The translations under genes were made by a program, and so were the position numbers. A DNA stretch of 14,007 nt from Lachnospiraceae bacterium (GTDB taxonomy: Bacteria; Bacillota; Clostridia; Lachnospirales; Lachnospiraceae), in assembly GCA_900766815.1 (NCBI GenBank), contig CAAFWV010000071.1:1-14007 (forward strand). The letters are read 5' to 3'. The notes under the pieces are model-generated. The model did no database searches. It saw only the letters and a list, made by a program, of their open reading frames with translations, and was not told the DNA's origin. Positions 1 to 6,460 of the stretch are shown here, piece by piece; position 1 is the first letter of the stretch, and the number at the start of each line of letters is the position of its first letter.

Positions 1-828
1 CTTAAAAGGAGCTACACTTGCCTGCTTATATATTCCATATTTAGCAAAGATTGGAGGAAGCACATCCTCAATAACTGCGAATACATCCTCCTGTGTTGCA
101 AAGGCCATCTCCATATCCAACTGATAGAACTCTCCGGGAGATCTGTCTGCTCTTGCATCCTCGTCCCTGAAGCAGGGTGCTACCTGGAAATATCTGTCAA
201 AGCCGGAGGTCATGAGTAGCTGCTTGAACTGCTGCGGAGCCTGCGGAAGTGCATAGAACTTACCCGGATGGTTACGTGAAGGCACAAGATAATCTCTTGC
301 TCCCTCAGGTGATGAACAGGTAAGAATCGGTGTAGTAATCTCTAAGAAATCATGAGCCATCATTGCCTGCCTGAGCTCTGCCACAATCTTACTTCTTAAG
401 ACAATCTTCTCCTTAACCGCGGGATTACGAAGGTCAAGATATCTGTATTTAAGTCTTGTAGCCTCATCTGCTTCCTTAGATCTGTTAACCTCGAAGGGAA
501 GCTCATTGTAGATACACTTACCGAGAACTTCTATTGACTCGGGAACAACCTCAACGTCACCGGTCTTAATATTGGCATTCTTGCTTGAACGCTCTCTAAC
601 GACTCCCGTAACCGACAGTGTGGACTCGTTATTAACACCGTTTAGCTTATCCATCATCTCCTCTGTCTCGATTACGCACTGTGTTATTCCGTAAAAATCC
701 CTGAGAATAAGGAAACCAAGATTCTTGCTGACCTTACGCATATTGTCATAGAAGCCGACAAGCGTCACCTTTTCTCCGACATTACCAAGGCCCAAATCAT
801 TACATGTATGTGTCCTAGACTGTACCAT
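1..828 (-). CDS. aspS: Aspartyl-tRNA synthetase, 3' end missing (cut by left window edge)
   Basis: Class II aminoacyl-tRNA synthetase that charges tRNA-Asp with aspartate in the cytoplasm. The first 276 codons are present; a full bacterial enzyme is near 590 residues, so about half is off the left edge, including motif 3. Residues 1-105 form the OB-fold anticodon-binding domain (LRDFYGITQ at 42-50). The catalytic domain begins around 125 with LKYRYLDLR; motif 1 is near EITTPILT (163-170), followed by SPEGARDYLVPSR. Motif 2 is FRDEDARADRSPGEFYQLD (220-238). The wording RADRSPGEFYQLD and HPGKFYALPQAPQQFKQLLM resembles what I recall of alphaproteobacterial AspRS more than Bacillus AspRS (RADRQPEFTQID). 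The OB-fold is divergent: the usual DHGG before the conserved Phe reads VSKN. The ATG at 826-828 is preceded by GGAAAGGA at a normal distance. It has its own promoter and lies downstream of the symporter terminator. Confidence 0.95.
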   Translation of the reverse strand, partial: MVQSRTHTCNDLGLGNVGEKVTLVGFYDNMRKVSKNLGFLILRDFYGITQCVIETEEMMDKLNGVNNESTLSVTGVVRERSSKNANIKTGDVEVVPESIEVLGKCIYNELPFEVNRSKEADEATRLKYRYLDLRNPAVKEKIVLRSKIVAELRQAMMAHDFLEITTPILTCSSPEGARDYLVPSRNHPGKFYALPQAPQQFKQLLMTSGFDRYFQVAPCFRDEDARADRSPGEFYQLDMEMAFATQEDVFAVIEDVLPPIFAKYGIYKQASVAPFK

Positions 829-876
829 AATATATTCCTTTCCAAAGTGTCAGTTGCACGCACTTTTGCCCTAAAA

Positions 877-905
877 AGTATACAATAATTAGACCTTAAT
901 CGCAA
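877..905 (-). promoter_or_regulatory. Promoter of aspS
   Basis: Read on the minus strand, TTGCGA (-35, 900-905), a 17-base spacer and TATACT (-10, 877-882) form a good sigma-A type promoter. Transcription would begin near 870, giving a leader of about 42 bases. That leader contains a weak hairpin (AAAGTG/CACTTT, arms 861-866 and 844-849) just before the ribosome binding site. No T-box or terminator fits in so short a leader. Confidence 0.7.
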
Positions 906-925
906 TCATAAATACTTTTTTACGT

Positions 926-954
926 AAAAAAAGCTCCGTGAAAATCACGGAGCT
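926..954 (-). terminator. Rho-independent terminator after the AGCS symporter gene
   Basis: On the minus strand a perfect 9-base-pair stem AGCTCCGTG/CACGGAGCT with loop ATTTT is followed directly by a run of seven T (926-932, the first shared with the stem). It begins 9 bases after the symporter stop codon and ends about 20 bases before the aspS -35 box, so it separates the two transcription units. Confidence 0.93.
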
Positions 955-962
955 AAATTACT

Positions 963-2492
963 TTATTCCTCGCCTCTGGCAACTGCCTCAGCTGCTTCAG
1001 CCTGGATGTCAGGGAAGTATGAAAGAATCGGCTCGACGTCCTTGCCGTTAAGCTTTCTGTCAATGTAGTTGCGTGTAATCTTAACAACTACGGGCGACAG
1101 AGCGATAACACCAATAAGGTTGGGTACCATCATCAGACCGTTGAAGGTATCCGAGATATCCCATGCAAGTGATGATGTCATAACCGCACCCGATACCATC
1201 ATAAGAACGAATATAACCTTGTATACATAGGTAGCCTTTACTCCGAAGAGGTACTCTACAGCCTTGCTTCCGTAGTGAGACCAGCCAAGAACTGTTGTGA
1301 AGGCAAAGAGCAGAACGGCAATTGCCACGAACCATTCTCCGGCCTTACCGAAGACATTACCGAAGGCCTGGGCTACAAGTGTAGCATCGCTTACGCCCTC
1401 CTTAACAAGTCCTGTCTCGAGGTCAATGTAGCCTGAAGATAGAACTACGATTGCTGTCATTGTACATACAACGATTGTATCTGCGAATACCTCGAAGATA
1501 CCCCAGAGACCCTGCTTTACAGGCTCCTTAACGTTAGAGTTCGAGTGAACCATAACCGAGCTTCCAAGACCTGCCTCATTGGAGAATACACCCCTCTTAC
1601 AGCCCTGCTGGATAACGGTTGCCACAGCAACACCGGTTGCACCACCTGCTACAGCCCTGATACCGAAGGCAAACTTGAAGATTGATGCAAACATTGCTCC
1701 AACCGATGAAATATGTGCAAAGAAGATAATGAGTGCACCGAGTACATAGATAAGTGCCATGAAGGGAACTACCTTCTCAGCAACGGAAGCGATTCTCTGA
1801 AGACCTCCGATGATGATAATCGCACCGATAATCATAAGCACAATACCGATTGTCAGGTTAATAACCGAGATATTACCAACCATGGGAGCCTGAACATTGC
1901 TGAAGAATGCCGACTCAATATTAAGTGTAATCTTGTTAATCTGACCCATATTACCGATACCGAATGAAGCAAGCATGGCAAACAGTGAGAACAGAACTGC
2001 AAGAATCTTACCCAGATTCTCATAACCCGTAATATTGGCAAGACCGTCCTTCAGGTAATACATTGCACCACCTGACCACTCGCCCTTGGCATTCTTCCTA
2101 CGATAGTAAATACCAAGCACGTTCTCAGAATAGTTGGTCATCATACCAAGAAGGGCTGCAACCCACATCCAGAATACCGCACCGGGACCACCCACGCAGA
2201 TAGCTGCCGCAACACCGGCGATGTTACCTGTACCGATTGTAGCTGCAAGCGCTGTACAGAGTGCCTGGAACTGGGATACATTGGCCTTATCAGACTTGTC
2301 ATGTGAGTCCTTGTCAAAAAGTGCTCCGACTGTCTTCTTCATCCAGTGTCCGATATGTGTGAACTGGAATCCCTTAGTCAGAATAGTCATCAGTACACCT
2401 GTACCGAGCAACAGCGCAAGTCCGATCTTGACCCATACGAAGCTGTTAATCGCGTCATTGACTGATGCAACAGTAGTCATTACATCTCCCAT
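963..2492 (-). CDS. Sodium:alanine/amino-acid symporter, AGCS family
   Basis: Inner-membrane secondary transporter importing a small neutral amino acid (alanine or glycine in characterised members, glutamine in some) with sodium. The protein is hydrophobic throughout with roughly ten or more membrane segments. Family motifs are clear: GTGNIAGVA (residues 87-95) and GGPGAVFWMWVAALLG (101-116), which matches the Na:alanine symporter signature, followed by the usual YSENVLGIYYRRK and GGAMYYLKDGL. Length 509 residues is near the family's usual 440-540. The frame stays open to a TTG at 2546 and an ATG at 2510. I prefer the ATG at 2490-2492 because AGAGGAG lies 8 bases before it, whereas the ATG at 2510 has only a 3-base spacer after GAGGAG, and the start at 2492 gives the expected N-terminus just before TTVASVNDAINSFVW. 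It is monocistronic, with its own promoter and terminator. The substrate cannot be read from sequence. Confidence 0.93.
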   Translation of the reverse strand: MGDVMTTVASVNDAINSFVWVKIGLALLLGTGVLMTILTKGFQFTHIGHWMKKTVGALFDKDSHDKSDKANVSQFQALCTALAATIGTGNIAGVAAAICVGGPGAVFWMWVAALLGMMTNYSENVLGIYYRRKNAKGEWSGGAMYYLKDGLANITGYENLGKILAVLFSLFAMLASFGIGNMGQINKITLNIESAFFSNVQAPMVGNISVINLTIGIVLMIIGAIIIIGGLQRIASVAEKVVPFMALIYVLGALIIFFAHISSVGAMFASIFKFAFGIRAVAGGATGVAVATVIQQGCKRGVFSNEAGLGSSVMVHSNSNVKEPVKQGLWGIFEVFADTIVVCTMTAIVVLSSGYIDLETGLVKEGVSDATLVAQAFGNVFGKAGEWFVAIAVLLFAFTTVLGWSHYGSKAVEYLFGVKATYVYKVIFVLMMVSGAVMTSSLAWDISDTFNGLMMVPNLIGVIALSPVVVKITRNYIDRKLNGKDVEPILSYFPDIQAEAAEAVARGEE

Positions 2493-2556
2493 AAACTTTA
2501 CTCCTCTCATATTCTCCTCACTCTCTCGAAACCGATTCTTATTCAAATGGTCTTAA

Positions 2557-2577
2557 TGTATAATTGTATACATGTAT
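2557..2577. promoter_or_regulatory. Possible operator in the symporter leader (overlapping palindromes)
   Basis: TGTATA-ATTG-TATACA (2557-2572) overlaps the perfect palindrome ATACATGTAT (2568-2577). They lie just downstream of the expected transcription start of the symporter gene, a place where a repressor would block it. The region is A+T rich, so chance is a real alternative. Confidence 0.25.
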
Positions 2578-2591
2578 TTCGGATATCTGTT

Positions 2592-2620
2592 ATTGTACCA
2601 CTTTAGTTCATTCTTAACAA
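2592..2620 (-). promoter_or_regulatory. Promoter of the AGCS symporter gene
   Basis: On the minus strand TTGTTA (-35, 2615-2620), 17-base spacer and TACAAT (-10, 2592-2597) match a sigma-A promoter well. The leader to the preferred start at 2492 would be about 90 bases. A 12-base palindrome, CCTGT-GA-ACAGG (2633-2644), lies just upstream of the -35 box, where an activator could bind; that role is only inferred. Confidence 0.65.
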
Positions 2621-2707
2621 CCACTAATTTTGCCTGTGAACAGGATTTATTCTGCACGTAAGCTGCAAATACTGTTTATTATAGGGCTATGGTTAAATGA
2701 GAAGGGA

Positions 2708-2736
2708 TTGCTTATACGCTTCAATTCATTTATTAT
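2708..2736 (+). promoter_or_regulatory. Probable promoter of the HAD-RNHCP unit
   Basis: TTGCTT (2708-2713), a 17-base spacer and TATTAT (2731-2736) give a plausible sigma-A promoter; an overlapping TATAAT at 2734-2739 would have a 20-base spacer. The leader of about 50 bases carries a short palindrome, ACAGA-TAT-TCTGT (2757-2769), just before the ribosome binding site AGAGGA (2782-2787). Confidence 0.45.
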
Positions 2737-2793
2737 AATCTATAGATATTTTGGAAACAGATATTCTGTATTCCGGTAAACAGAGGATATTAC

Positions 2794-3525
2794 ATGCGAT
2801 ACGATAATTATATTTTTGATTTCTACGGCACACTCGTGGATATACATACCAATGAAGATAAGCCTTACCTGTGGCGCAAGATGGCAGCCATCCTTACCGA
2901 CTTAGGCTTCCCGTATAATGCGAAAGAACTTAAGAAGGATTATATACGCTTTGTCGAAGAGGAAAAGGCTAATGTCCGAGCACGTAATGGCCTTACCGAC
3001 ATTGATATCGAGCTTAGAAAGGTCTTTAGAAAGCTGCTTAGTCCCTGGGCAAGCGATGAGCTTGTAGACTATGTGGCAGTCACCTTCAGGGTAATCTCCC
3101 GCGATTACATCACATTATACGAGGATGTGCCGGACATATTTGACATGATACACAGCAAGGGCGGCAAGGTCTTCCTGCTTAGCAATGCCCAGACCTGCTT
3201 CACCGTTCCGGAGATTAAGACAGTCGGCATCTACGACATGTTTGATGATATCTTTATTTCGTCGGATTATGAGATGAGCAAGCCCACACCCGAATTCATG
3301 AAGGCCCTTGTCAGTAAGCACAAGCTTGATATCAGCCGTTCCATCATGATTGGCAATGACTACACGAGCGACATAAAGATTGCACAAAGTACGGGCATGG
3401 ATTCGCTCTATCTGCAGACCAATACCAGTCCGAAGCCTTTACCTGTCGATAAGATTGGCGCCACCTACGCCGATATGACTAGCGGCGAGCCTACACTTTC
3501 GAAATTCATAGAGATTATGGGTTAA
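2794..3525 (+). CDS. HAD-superfamily hydrolase
   Basis: Cytosolic haloacid-dehalogenase-like enzyme, probably a phosphatase or related hydrolase of unknown substrate. All four HAD motifs are visible in 243 residues. Motif I is DFYGTLVD with the nucleophile Asp9. Motif II is FLLSNAQ with Ser130. Motif III is Lys163 in MSKPTPEF. Motif IV is IGNDYTSDI with Asp189 and Asp193. Residues about 20-105 are the helical C1-type cap. The residue two after the nucleophile is Tyr11 rather than the second Asp usual in HAD phosphatases (DxD); DxYGT is the form known from 2-haloacid dehalogenases, though it also occurs in uncharacterised HAD proteins. The start ATG has AGAGGA 6 bases upstream. The stop is 17 bases before the RNHCP gene, so the two are almost certainly cotranscribed. 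Family is sure; reaction is not. Confidence 0.9.
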   Translation: MRYDNYIFDFYGTLVDIHTNEDKPYLWRKMAAILTDLGFPYNAKELKKDYIRFVEEEKANVRARNGLTDIDIELRKVFRKLLSPWASDELVDYVAVTFRVISRDYITLYEDVPDIFDMIHSKGGKVFLLSNAQTCFTVPEIKTVGIYDMFDDIFISSDYEMSKPTPEFMKALVSKHKLDISRSIMIGNDYTSDIKIAQSTGMDSLYLQTNTSPKPLPVDKIGATYADMTSGEPTLSKFIEIMG

Positions 3526-3542
3526 GCTTAAGGAGATAATAC

Positions 3543-4031
3543 ATGAGCAAATACGGCAATTCCGATATGTTTGATAATGCAAGAAGGAACCGCTCAGGCA
3601 GCAAAAGCGCAGGCACTGACATTGATGCAAAGCCCGCGGGTTATTATGTTGACCATGCCTGCAATGAGACCTTCATCTGTGCTTCCTGCGGATATGAATG
3701 TGTACCCGAAGGCGCTGCAAGTGAACACAGAAACCATTGTCCCAACTGTTTATCAAGTCTTCATGTGGATATTTCTCCCGGAGACAGGGCAAGTGAATGT
3801 AAAGGTATAATGGAACCAATAAGCGTATGGGTCAGAAATAACGGCGAATGGGCAATTATTCACAGATGTAAGACCTGTGGTGCCCTATCCTCTAACAGAG
3901 TTGCGGCAGATGACAATCCGGTTAAGCTTATGTCAATAGCCATGAGACCGGTTACCAACCCGCCTTTCCCCATTGAGCGAATCAAAGATATGATGAGAAT
4001 GATGGGATATGATATGGAAGATAAGGACTGA
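3543..4031 (+). CDS. RNHCP-domain zinc-ribbon protein of unknown function
   Basis: Small protein of 162 residues matching the RNHCP family as I know it, named after the motif present here as RNHCPNC (63-69). Metal-binding cysteines come in pairs: Cys46-x2-Cys49, Cys66-x2-Cys69 and Cys109-x2-Cys112, with Cys53 and Cys86 in addition, which suggests two zinc-ribbon-like sites. Other family signatures are HVDISPGDRA (74-83), PISVWV (92-97), IIHRCKTCG (105-113), NRVAADDN (118-125). Residues 1-35 are polar and probably disordered; no signal peptide or membrane segment is seen, so it should be cytosolic. AAGGAG (3530-3535) stands 7 bases before the ATG. It is second in the unit with the HAD hydrolase. 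To my knowledge the family has no established function; a nucleic-acid or ribosome role is conceivable from the zinc ribbons but not shown. Confidence 0.88.
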   Translation: MSKYGNSDMFDNARRNRSGSKSAGTDIDAKPAGYYVDHACNETFICASCGYECVPEGAASEHRNHCPNCLSSLHVDISPGDRASECKGIMEPISVWVRNNGEWAIIHRCKTCGALSSNRVAADDNPVKLMSIAMRPVTNPPFPIERIKDMMRMMGYDMEDKD

Positions 4032-4090
4032 GTCCTACTTCATAAATGTCACTTCAGATTTGTTCCGAATAAATCAAAATAAATTCAGGC

Positions 4091-4129
4091 AACAAAAAAA
4101 GCATCTGCTTCGCAGGTGCTTCTTTTGTT
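4091..4129. terminator. Bidirectional rho-independent terminator between convergent genes
   Basis: An 18-base inverted repeat (4091-4108 and 4112-4129) with loop TTC has a 10-base-pair core, AAGCATCTGC/GCAGGTGCTT, flanked by an A run on the left and a T-rich stretch on the right. Read rightward it ends the HAD-RNHCP unit, 60 bases after the RNHCP stop. Read leftward the stem is followed by seven T (complement of 4094-4100), the stronger of the two directions, so it can also stop transcripts from the GH13 gene. Confidence 0.9.
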
Positions 4130-4134
4130 TGGGG

Positions 4135-4207
4135 TAAGAAGGAAATACCCCCTATTGGGGTTAATAGTCAGCCGGGCTGACTATTAAGGGAAGGTATTTC
4201 TTTCTTA
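4135..4207. repeat. 73-base near-perfect palindrome with 5-base flanking direct repeats; possible miniature inverted-repeat element
   Basis: Outer arms TAAGAAGGAAATACC (4135-4149) and GGTATTTCTTTCTTA (4193-4207) pair over 15 bases with a single G-U wobble. Inner arms TTAATAGTCAGCC (4161-4173) and GGCTGACTATTAA (4175-4187) pair perfectly over 13. Between them lie CCCTATTGGGG on the left, which with the preceding C can fold as CCCC-TATT-GGGG, and GGGAA on the right. The palindrome is bounded on both sides by TGGGG (4130-4134 and 4208-4212), exactly abutting its ends, as a target-site duplication would be. It encodes nothing. It lacks a T run on either strand, so it is not an ordinary terminator. 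A structured RNA or a DNA-binding site are alternatives; the G-rich surroundings make a chance direct repeat possible. Confidence 0.6.
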
Positions 4208-4208
4208 T

Positions 4209-4266
4209 GGGGTATAGCAAAAAACTACAAAATGTATTGGGGGGGTTACATTTAGTATAATACCCC
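4209..4266. repeat. Nested inverted repeat with G7 tract; rest of the convergent gap 4032-4346
   Basis: GGGGTAT (4209-4215) is complementary to ATACCCC (4260-4266), and inside them AAATGTA (4230-4236) is complementary to TACATTT (4247-4253) around TTGGGGGGGT. Either strand could fold into a two-level hairpin. The run of seven G (4239-4245) is prone to slippage. With the terminator and the palindrome to its left, this makes most of the 315-base gap inverted repeats. From 4267 to 4346 I see only A+T-rich sequence, with a 4-base-pair TCAC/GTGA hairpin near the GH13 stop. Confidence 0.4.
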
Positions 4267-4346
4267 TGCCATATTATTCAAACAATACTTATTTTCTACA
4301 AAAATCACAAAAACACCAACTCACTTTTGTGAAATATTACCAAAAA

Positions 4347-6383
4347 TTAATTGCAAAGTACTATTCCACCCGTTTTCGGTACTATCACGGTTAGGATTCC
4401 GTCCTTATCCTTTAAGGAACGTCCCTTAGTCTTATAGCCCTCTGAATCGGTTATCAGCCTCTGTCTGTATTTCCTGCCAACACCTATTCCCAGCATCCAT
4501 ACGGGAAGCTTGACCTCCATGTCTACAGGCATGTTGTTCACAAGAGTAAGGGTTACCTTTTTGCCAAGCCTTCTTCCGTAAGCAATAACGCCGATAGGTG
4601 AAGACAGGGGGATAAGTGAACCTGTTCTTAATTCCTTACGCTTCTTATGGAGTGCAATAGCCGCCTGGTGGAAACCAAGCAATTCCTTATCCTCACTGCC
4701 CCATGGATATACCCTTCTGTTGTCGGGATCCGTGAAGCCGCACACACCTGCTTCATCTCCGTAATACAGAGTCGGCGCACCGGGCCAGGTCATCTGCACC
4801 GTTACAGCCTCTCTCATAACAGCCTTATCTGTTCCCTCAGATGCCGCATCAATTCCAAGCTCCTCCACTCTTCCGACCTTACGTGTGGTTCTGGTAAGGA
4901 ATCTGGAATGGTCGTGATTGGACAGCTCATTCATGGCGGTCAGAAGCGAAGGGGTAGAGAATCTGGCAGAACACTCCTTCATACTCTCCCAGAAGGCATC
5001 CTTATCAGCCACCAGCTCTTCCTTATATTCATCACTGTGCTTCTCCATACCTGTAAGGAACCAGGTTAACGGCTCCATAAAGGCATCGTAATTCATAACG
5101 GTATCCCATTCATTACCCTGGAGCCAGCTTGAAGCATCTCCATAATGCTCAGCCAGGATAATGGCATTGGGATTGGCTTCCTTCACACTCTTTCTGAAGT
5201 CTGCCCAGAAGCGGTGGTTAGTCTCACTGTCAGGACCTAAGTCTGCTGCCACATCCAGTCTCCAGCCGTCCGCATTGTACGGCGCAGATACCCACTTGGC
5301 TCCTATACCACAGATATAGTCATACAAGGTACTGCTGTTATAATTCAGCTTAGGCAGAGTCTCATAATCCCACCAGGCCTCGTAATTACTGTTATAAGGC
5401 CACTTGCCGCCTTCCTTCCAGATAAAATAATCATGGTAAGGGCTGTCCTCACTGACATAGGCACCCTTCTCGTAGCCCTCAGCCTTCTCATATATCTTCT
5501 CAGCGTCCATCCATTTATTGAACGAGCCGCAGTGATTGAACACACCGTCAAGAATGACCTTCATGCCCCTCTTGTGAGCTTCCTCTGTAAGCTTGGCAAA
5601 CAAAGCATCTGAAGCAGCCAGATTCTCAGCGTCCGATACCCTCTTTATGAATCTGGTTGCCTTGGTGTTATCGGAAGCGTCCTTCTCTAACAGCTCACCC
5701 TCGTCATTCACTATTACTCCGAAGTGTGGGTCTATATGGTCAAAATCGGCCGTATCATATTTATGGTTCGACGGAGATATGAAGATGGGATTGAGGTACA
5801 GAACCTCCACTCCAAGCTTCTTAAGATAGTCAAGCTTATCAATAACACCCTGAAGGTCACCGCCGTAATGCTCCAGGAGACCGGTGTCTATCTTCTCATT
5901 CCACTCCTTGTGAATTGAATGACCGTTAATATAATGATACTCATCGGTGAGTACATCATTGCTCTTATCACCATTGTTGAACCTGTCTACATATATCTGA
6001 TAGAAGATTCCACCCTTAGCCCAGTCTGGGGTTGAGAAGCCGGGATGAATCCTGAACATCATATCCTCTCTTGTCTCTTCAACCACACCTCTGGCATCAT
6101 ATATTATTTCCCTACCATCGATTGTCACAAGGAAATAATATCTGAAGGTATCCTCAGTCATTGTCTTCTTAACACTGTAGTAATCAAAGCCTTTAACATT
6201 TCTGTTTAATAACCCCAGTGTCATTGGCAGTCTCTCTTCACCGGCTACGAGAACTACACTTGTGGCAGATTTATGGCCTGTGCGGAACTTAATGGTCACT
6301 TCATCTCCGGGCTTAGGCTCTGTCGGACTTAGGTAATTACTTGTTCCGTCCGTAAATAATGCCTGCAGCTTGTCATAATTCAT
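4347..6383 (-). CDS. Intracellular GH13 alpha-glucan hydrolase (neopullulanase/cyclomaltodextrinase-like)
   Basis: Hydrolyses alpha-1,4 (possibly also alpha-1,6) bonds of maltodextrins or cyclodextrins taken up by the cell; no signal peptide is present. Residues about 8-115 are a beta-sandwich N-terminal domain of the kind in neopullulanases (CBM34-like). The (beta/alpha)8 domain follows from GGIFYQIYVDRF (124-135). GH13 regions are intact: region I DGVFNH (279-284), region II GWRLDVA with nucleophile Asp377, region III ILAEHYGD with acid/base Glu412, region IV SNHD with Asp491; LPKLN (343-347) and RRVYPWG (556-562) are typical of this group. Length 678 exceeds the usual 580-650, in part from an acidic insertion at about 223-258. 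The C-terminal beta domain (595-678) is complete. GGGAGG stands 9 bases before the ATG. It lies 68 bases after ftsH, behind a strong hairpin. Exact specificity cannot be told. Confidence 0.92.
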   Translation of the reverse strand: MNYDKLQALFTDGTSNYLSPTEPKPGDEVTIKFRTGHKSATSVVLVAGEERLPMTLGLLNRNVKGFDYYSVKKTMTEDTFRYYFLVTIDGREIIYDARGVVEETREDMMFRIHPGFSTPDWAKGGIFYQIYVDRFNNGDKSNDVLTDEYHYINGHSIHKEWNEKIDTGLLEHYGGDLQGVIDKLDYLKKLGVEVLYLNPIFISPSNHKYDTADFDHIDPHFGVIVNDEGELLEKDASDNTKATRFIKRVSDAENLAASDALFAKLTEEAHKRGMKVILDGVFNHCGSFNKWMDAEKIYEKAEGYEKGAYVSEDSPYHDYFIWKEGGKWPYNSNYEAWWDYETLPKLNYNSSTLYDYICGIGAKWVSAPYNADGWRLDVAADLGPDSETNHRFWADFRKSVKEANPNAIILAEHYGDASSWLQGNEWDTVMNYDAFMEPLTWFLTGMEKHSDEYKEELVADKDAFWESMKECSARFSTPSLLTAMNELSNHDHSRFLTRTTRKVGRVEELGIDAASEGTDKAVMREAVTVQMTWPGAPTLYYGDEAGVCGFTDPDNRRVYPWGSEDKELLGFHQAAIALHKKRKELRTGSLIPLSSPIGVIAYGRRLGKKVTLTLVNNMPVDMEVKLPVWMLGIGVGRKYRQRLITDSEGYKTKGRSLKDKDGILTVIVPKTGGIVLCN

Positions 6384-6406
6384 TTTCTTTTTCCTCCCTA
6401 TTGCAA

Positions 6407-6435
6407 TTTAGCGCACCGTTTATTGGTGCGCTAAA
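6407..6435 (-). promoter_or_regulatory. Perfect hairpin between ftsH and the GH13 gene
   Basis: TTTAGCGCACC and GGTGCGCTAAA pair over 11 bases without mismatch around a 7-base loop. The next bases on the minus strand are TTGCAAT, with no T run, so it is a poor terminator. It ends 8 bases before the GGGAGG ribosome binding site of the GH13 gene. It may protect or process the mRNA, dampen GH13 translation, or act in DNA as an operator. Which one cannot be decided from sequence. Confidence 0.6.
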
Positions 6436-6460
6436 ATATACACTTATGTGATTAGAACAA
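6433..6460 (-). promoter_or_regulatory. Weak candidate promoter for the GH13 gene
   Basis: On the minus strand TTGTTC (6455-6460, the last codons of ftsH), a 16-base spacer and TATTTT (6433-6438) would place a start site inside the perfect inverted repeat, so a repressor bound there could control it. Both boxes are imperfect, and read-through from ftsH is equally possible. Confidence 0.25.

Noticed and set aside
829..876. T-box or other riboswitch in the aspS leader
   Set aside because: The leader from the predicted start is about 42 bases, too short, and no T-box motif or antiterminator is visible.
2493..2546. Longer N-terminus of the AGCS symporter from TTG at 2546 or ATG at 2510
   Set aside because: The TTG has no ribosome binding site and the ATG at 2510 has a spacer of only 3 bases; the ATG at 2490-2492 has an ideal one and the expected N-terminus.
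2134..2556. Open frame of 140 codons on the plus strand
   Set aside because: It lies antisense inside the AGCS symporter gene, has no ribosome binding site and resembles no family; a shadow of the real gene.
4135..4207. The palindrome as an ordinary rho-independent terminator
   Set aside because: No T run follows the stem on either strand, and a proper bidirectional terminator already lies next to it at 4091-4129.
4647..5069. Open frame of 140 codons on the plus strand
   Set aside because: It is antisense to the GH13 gene across catalytic region IV; no start signal and no recognisable domain.
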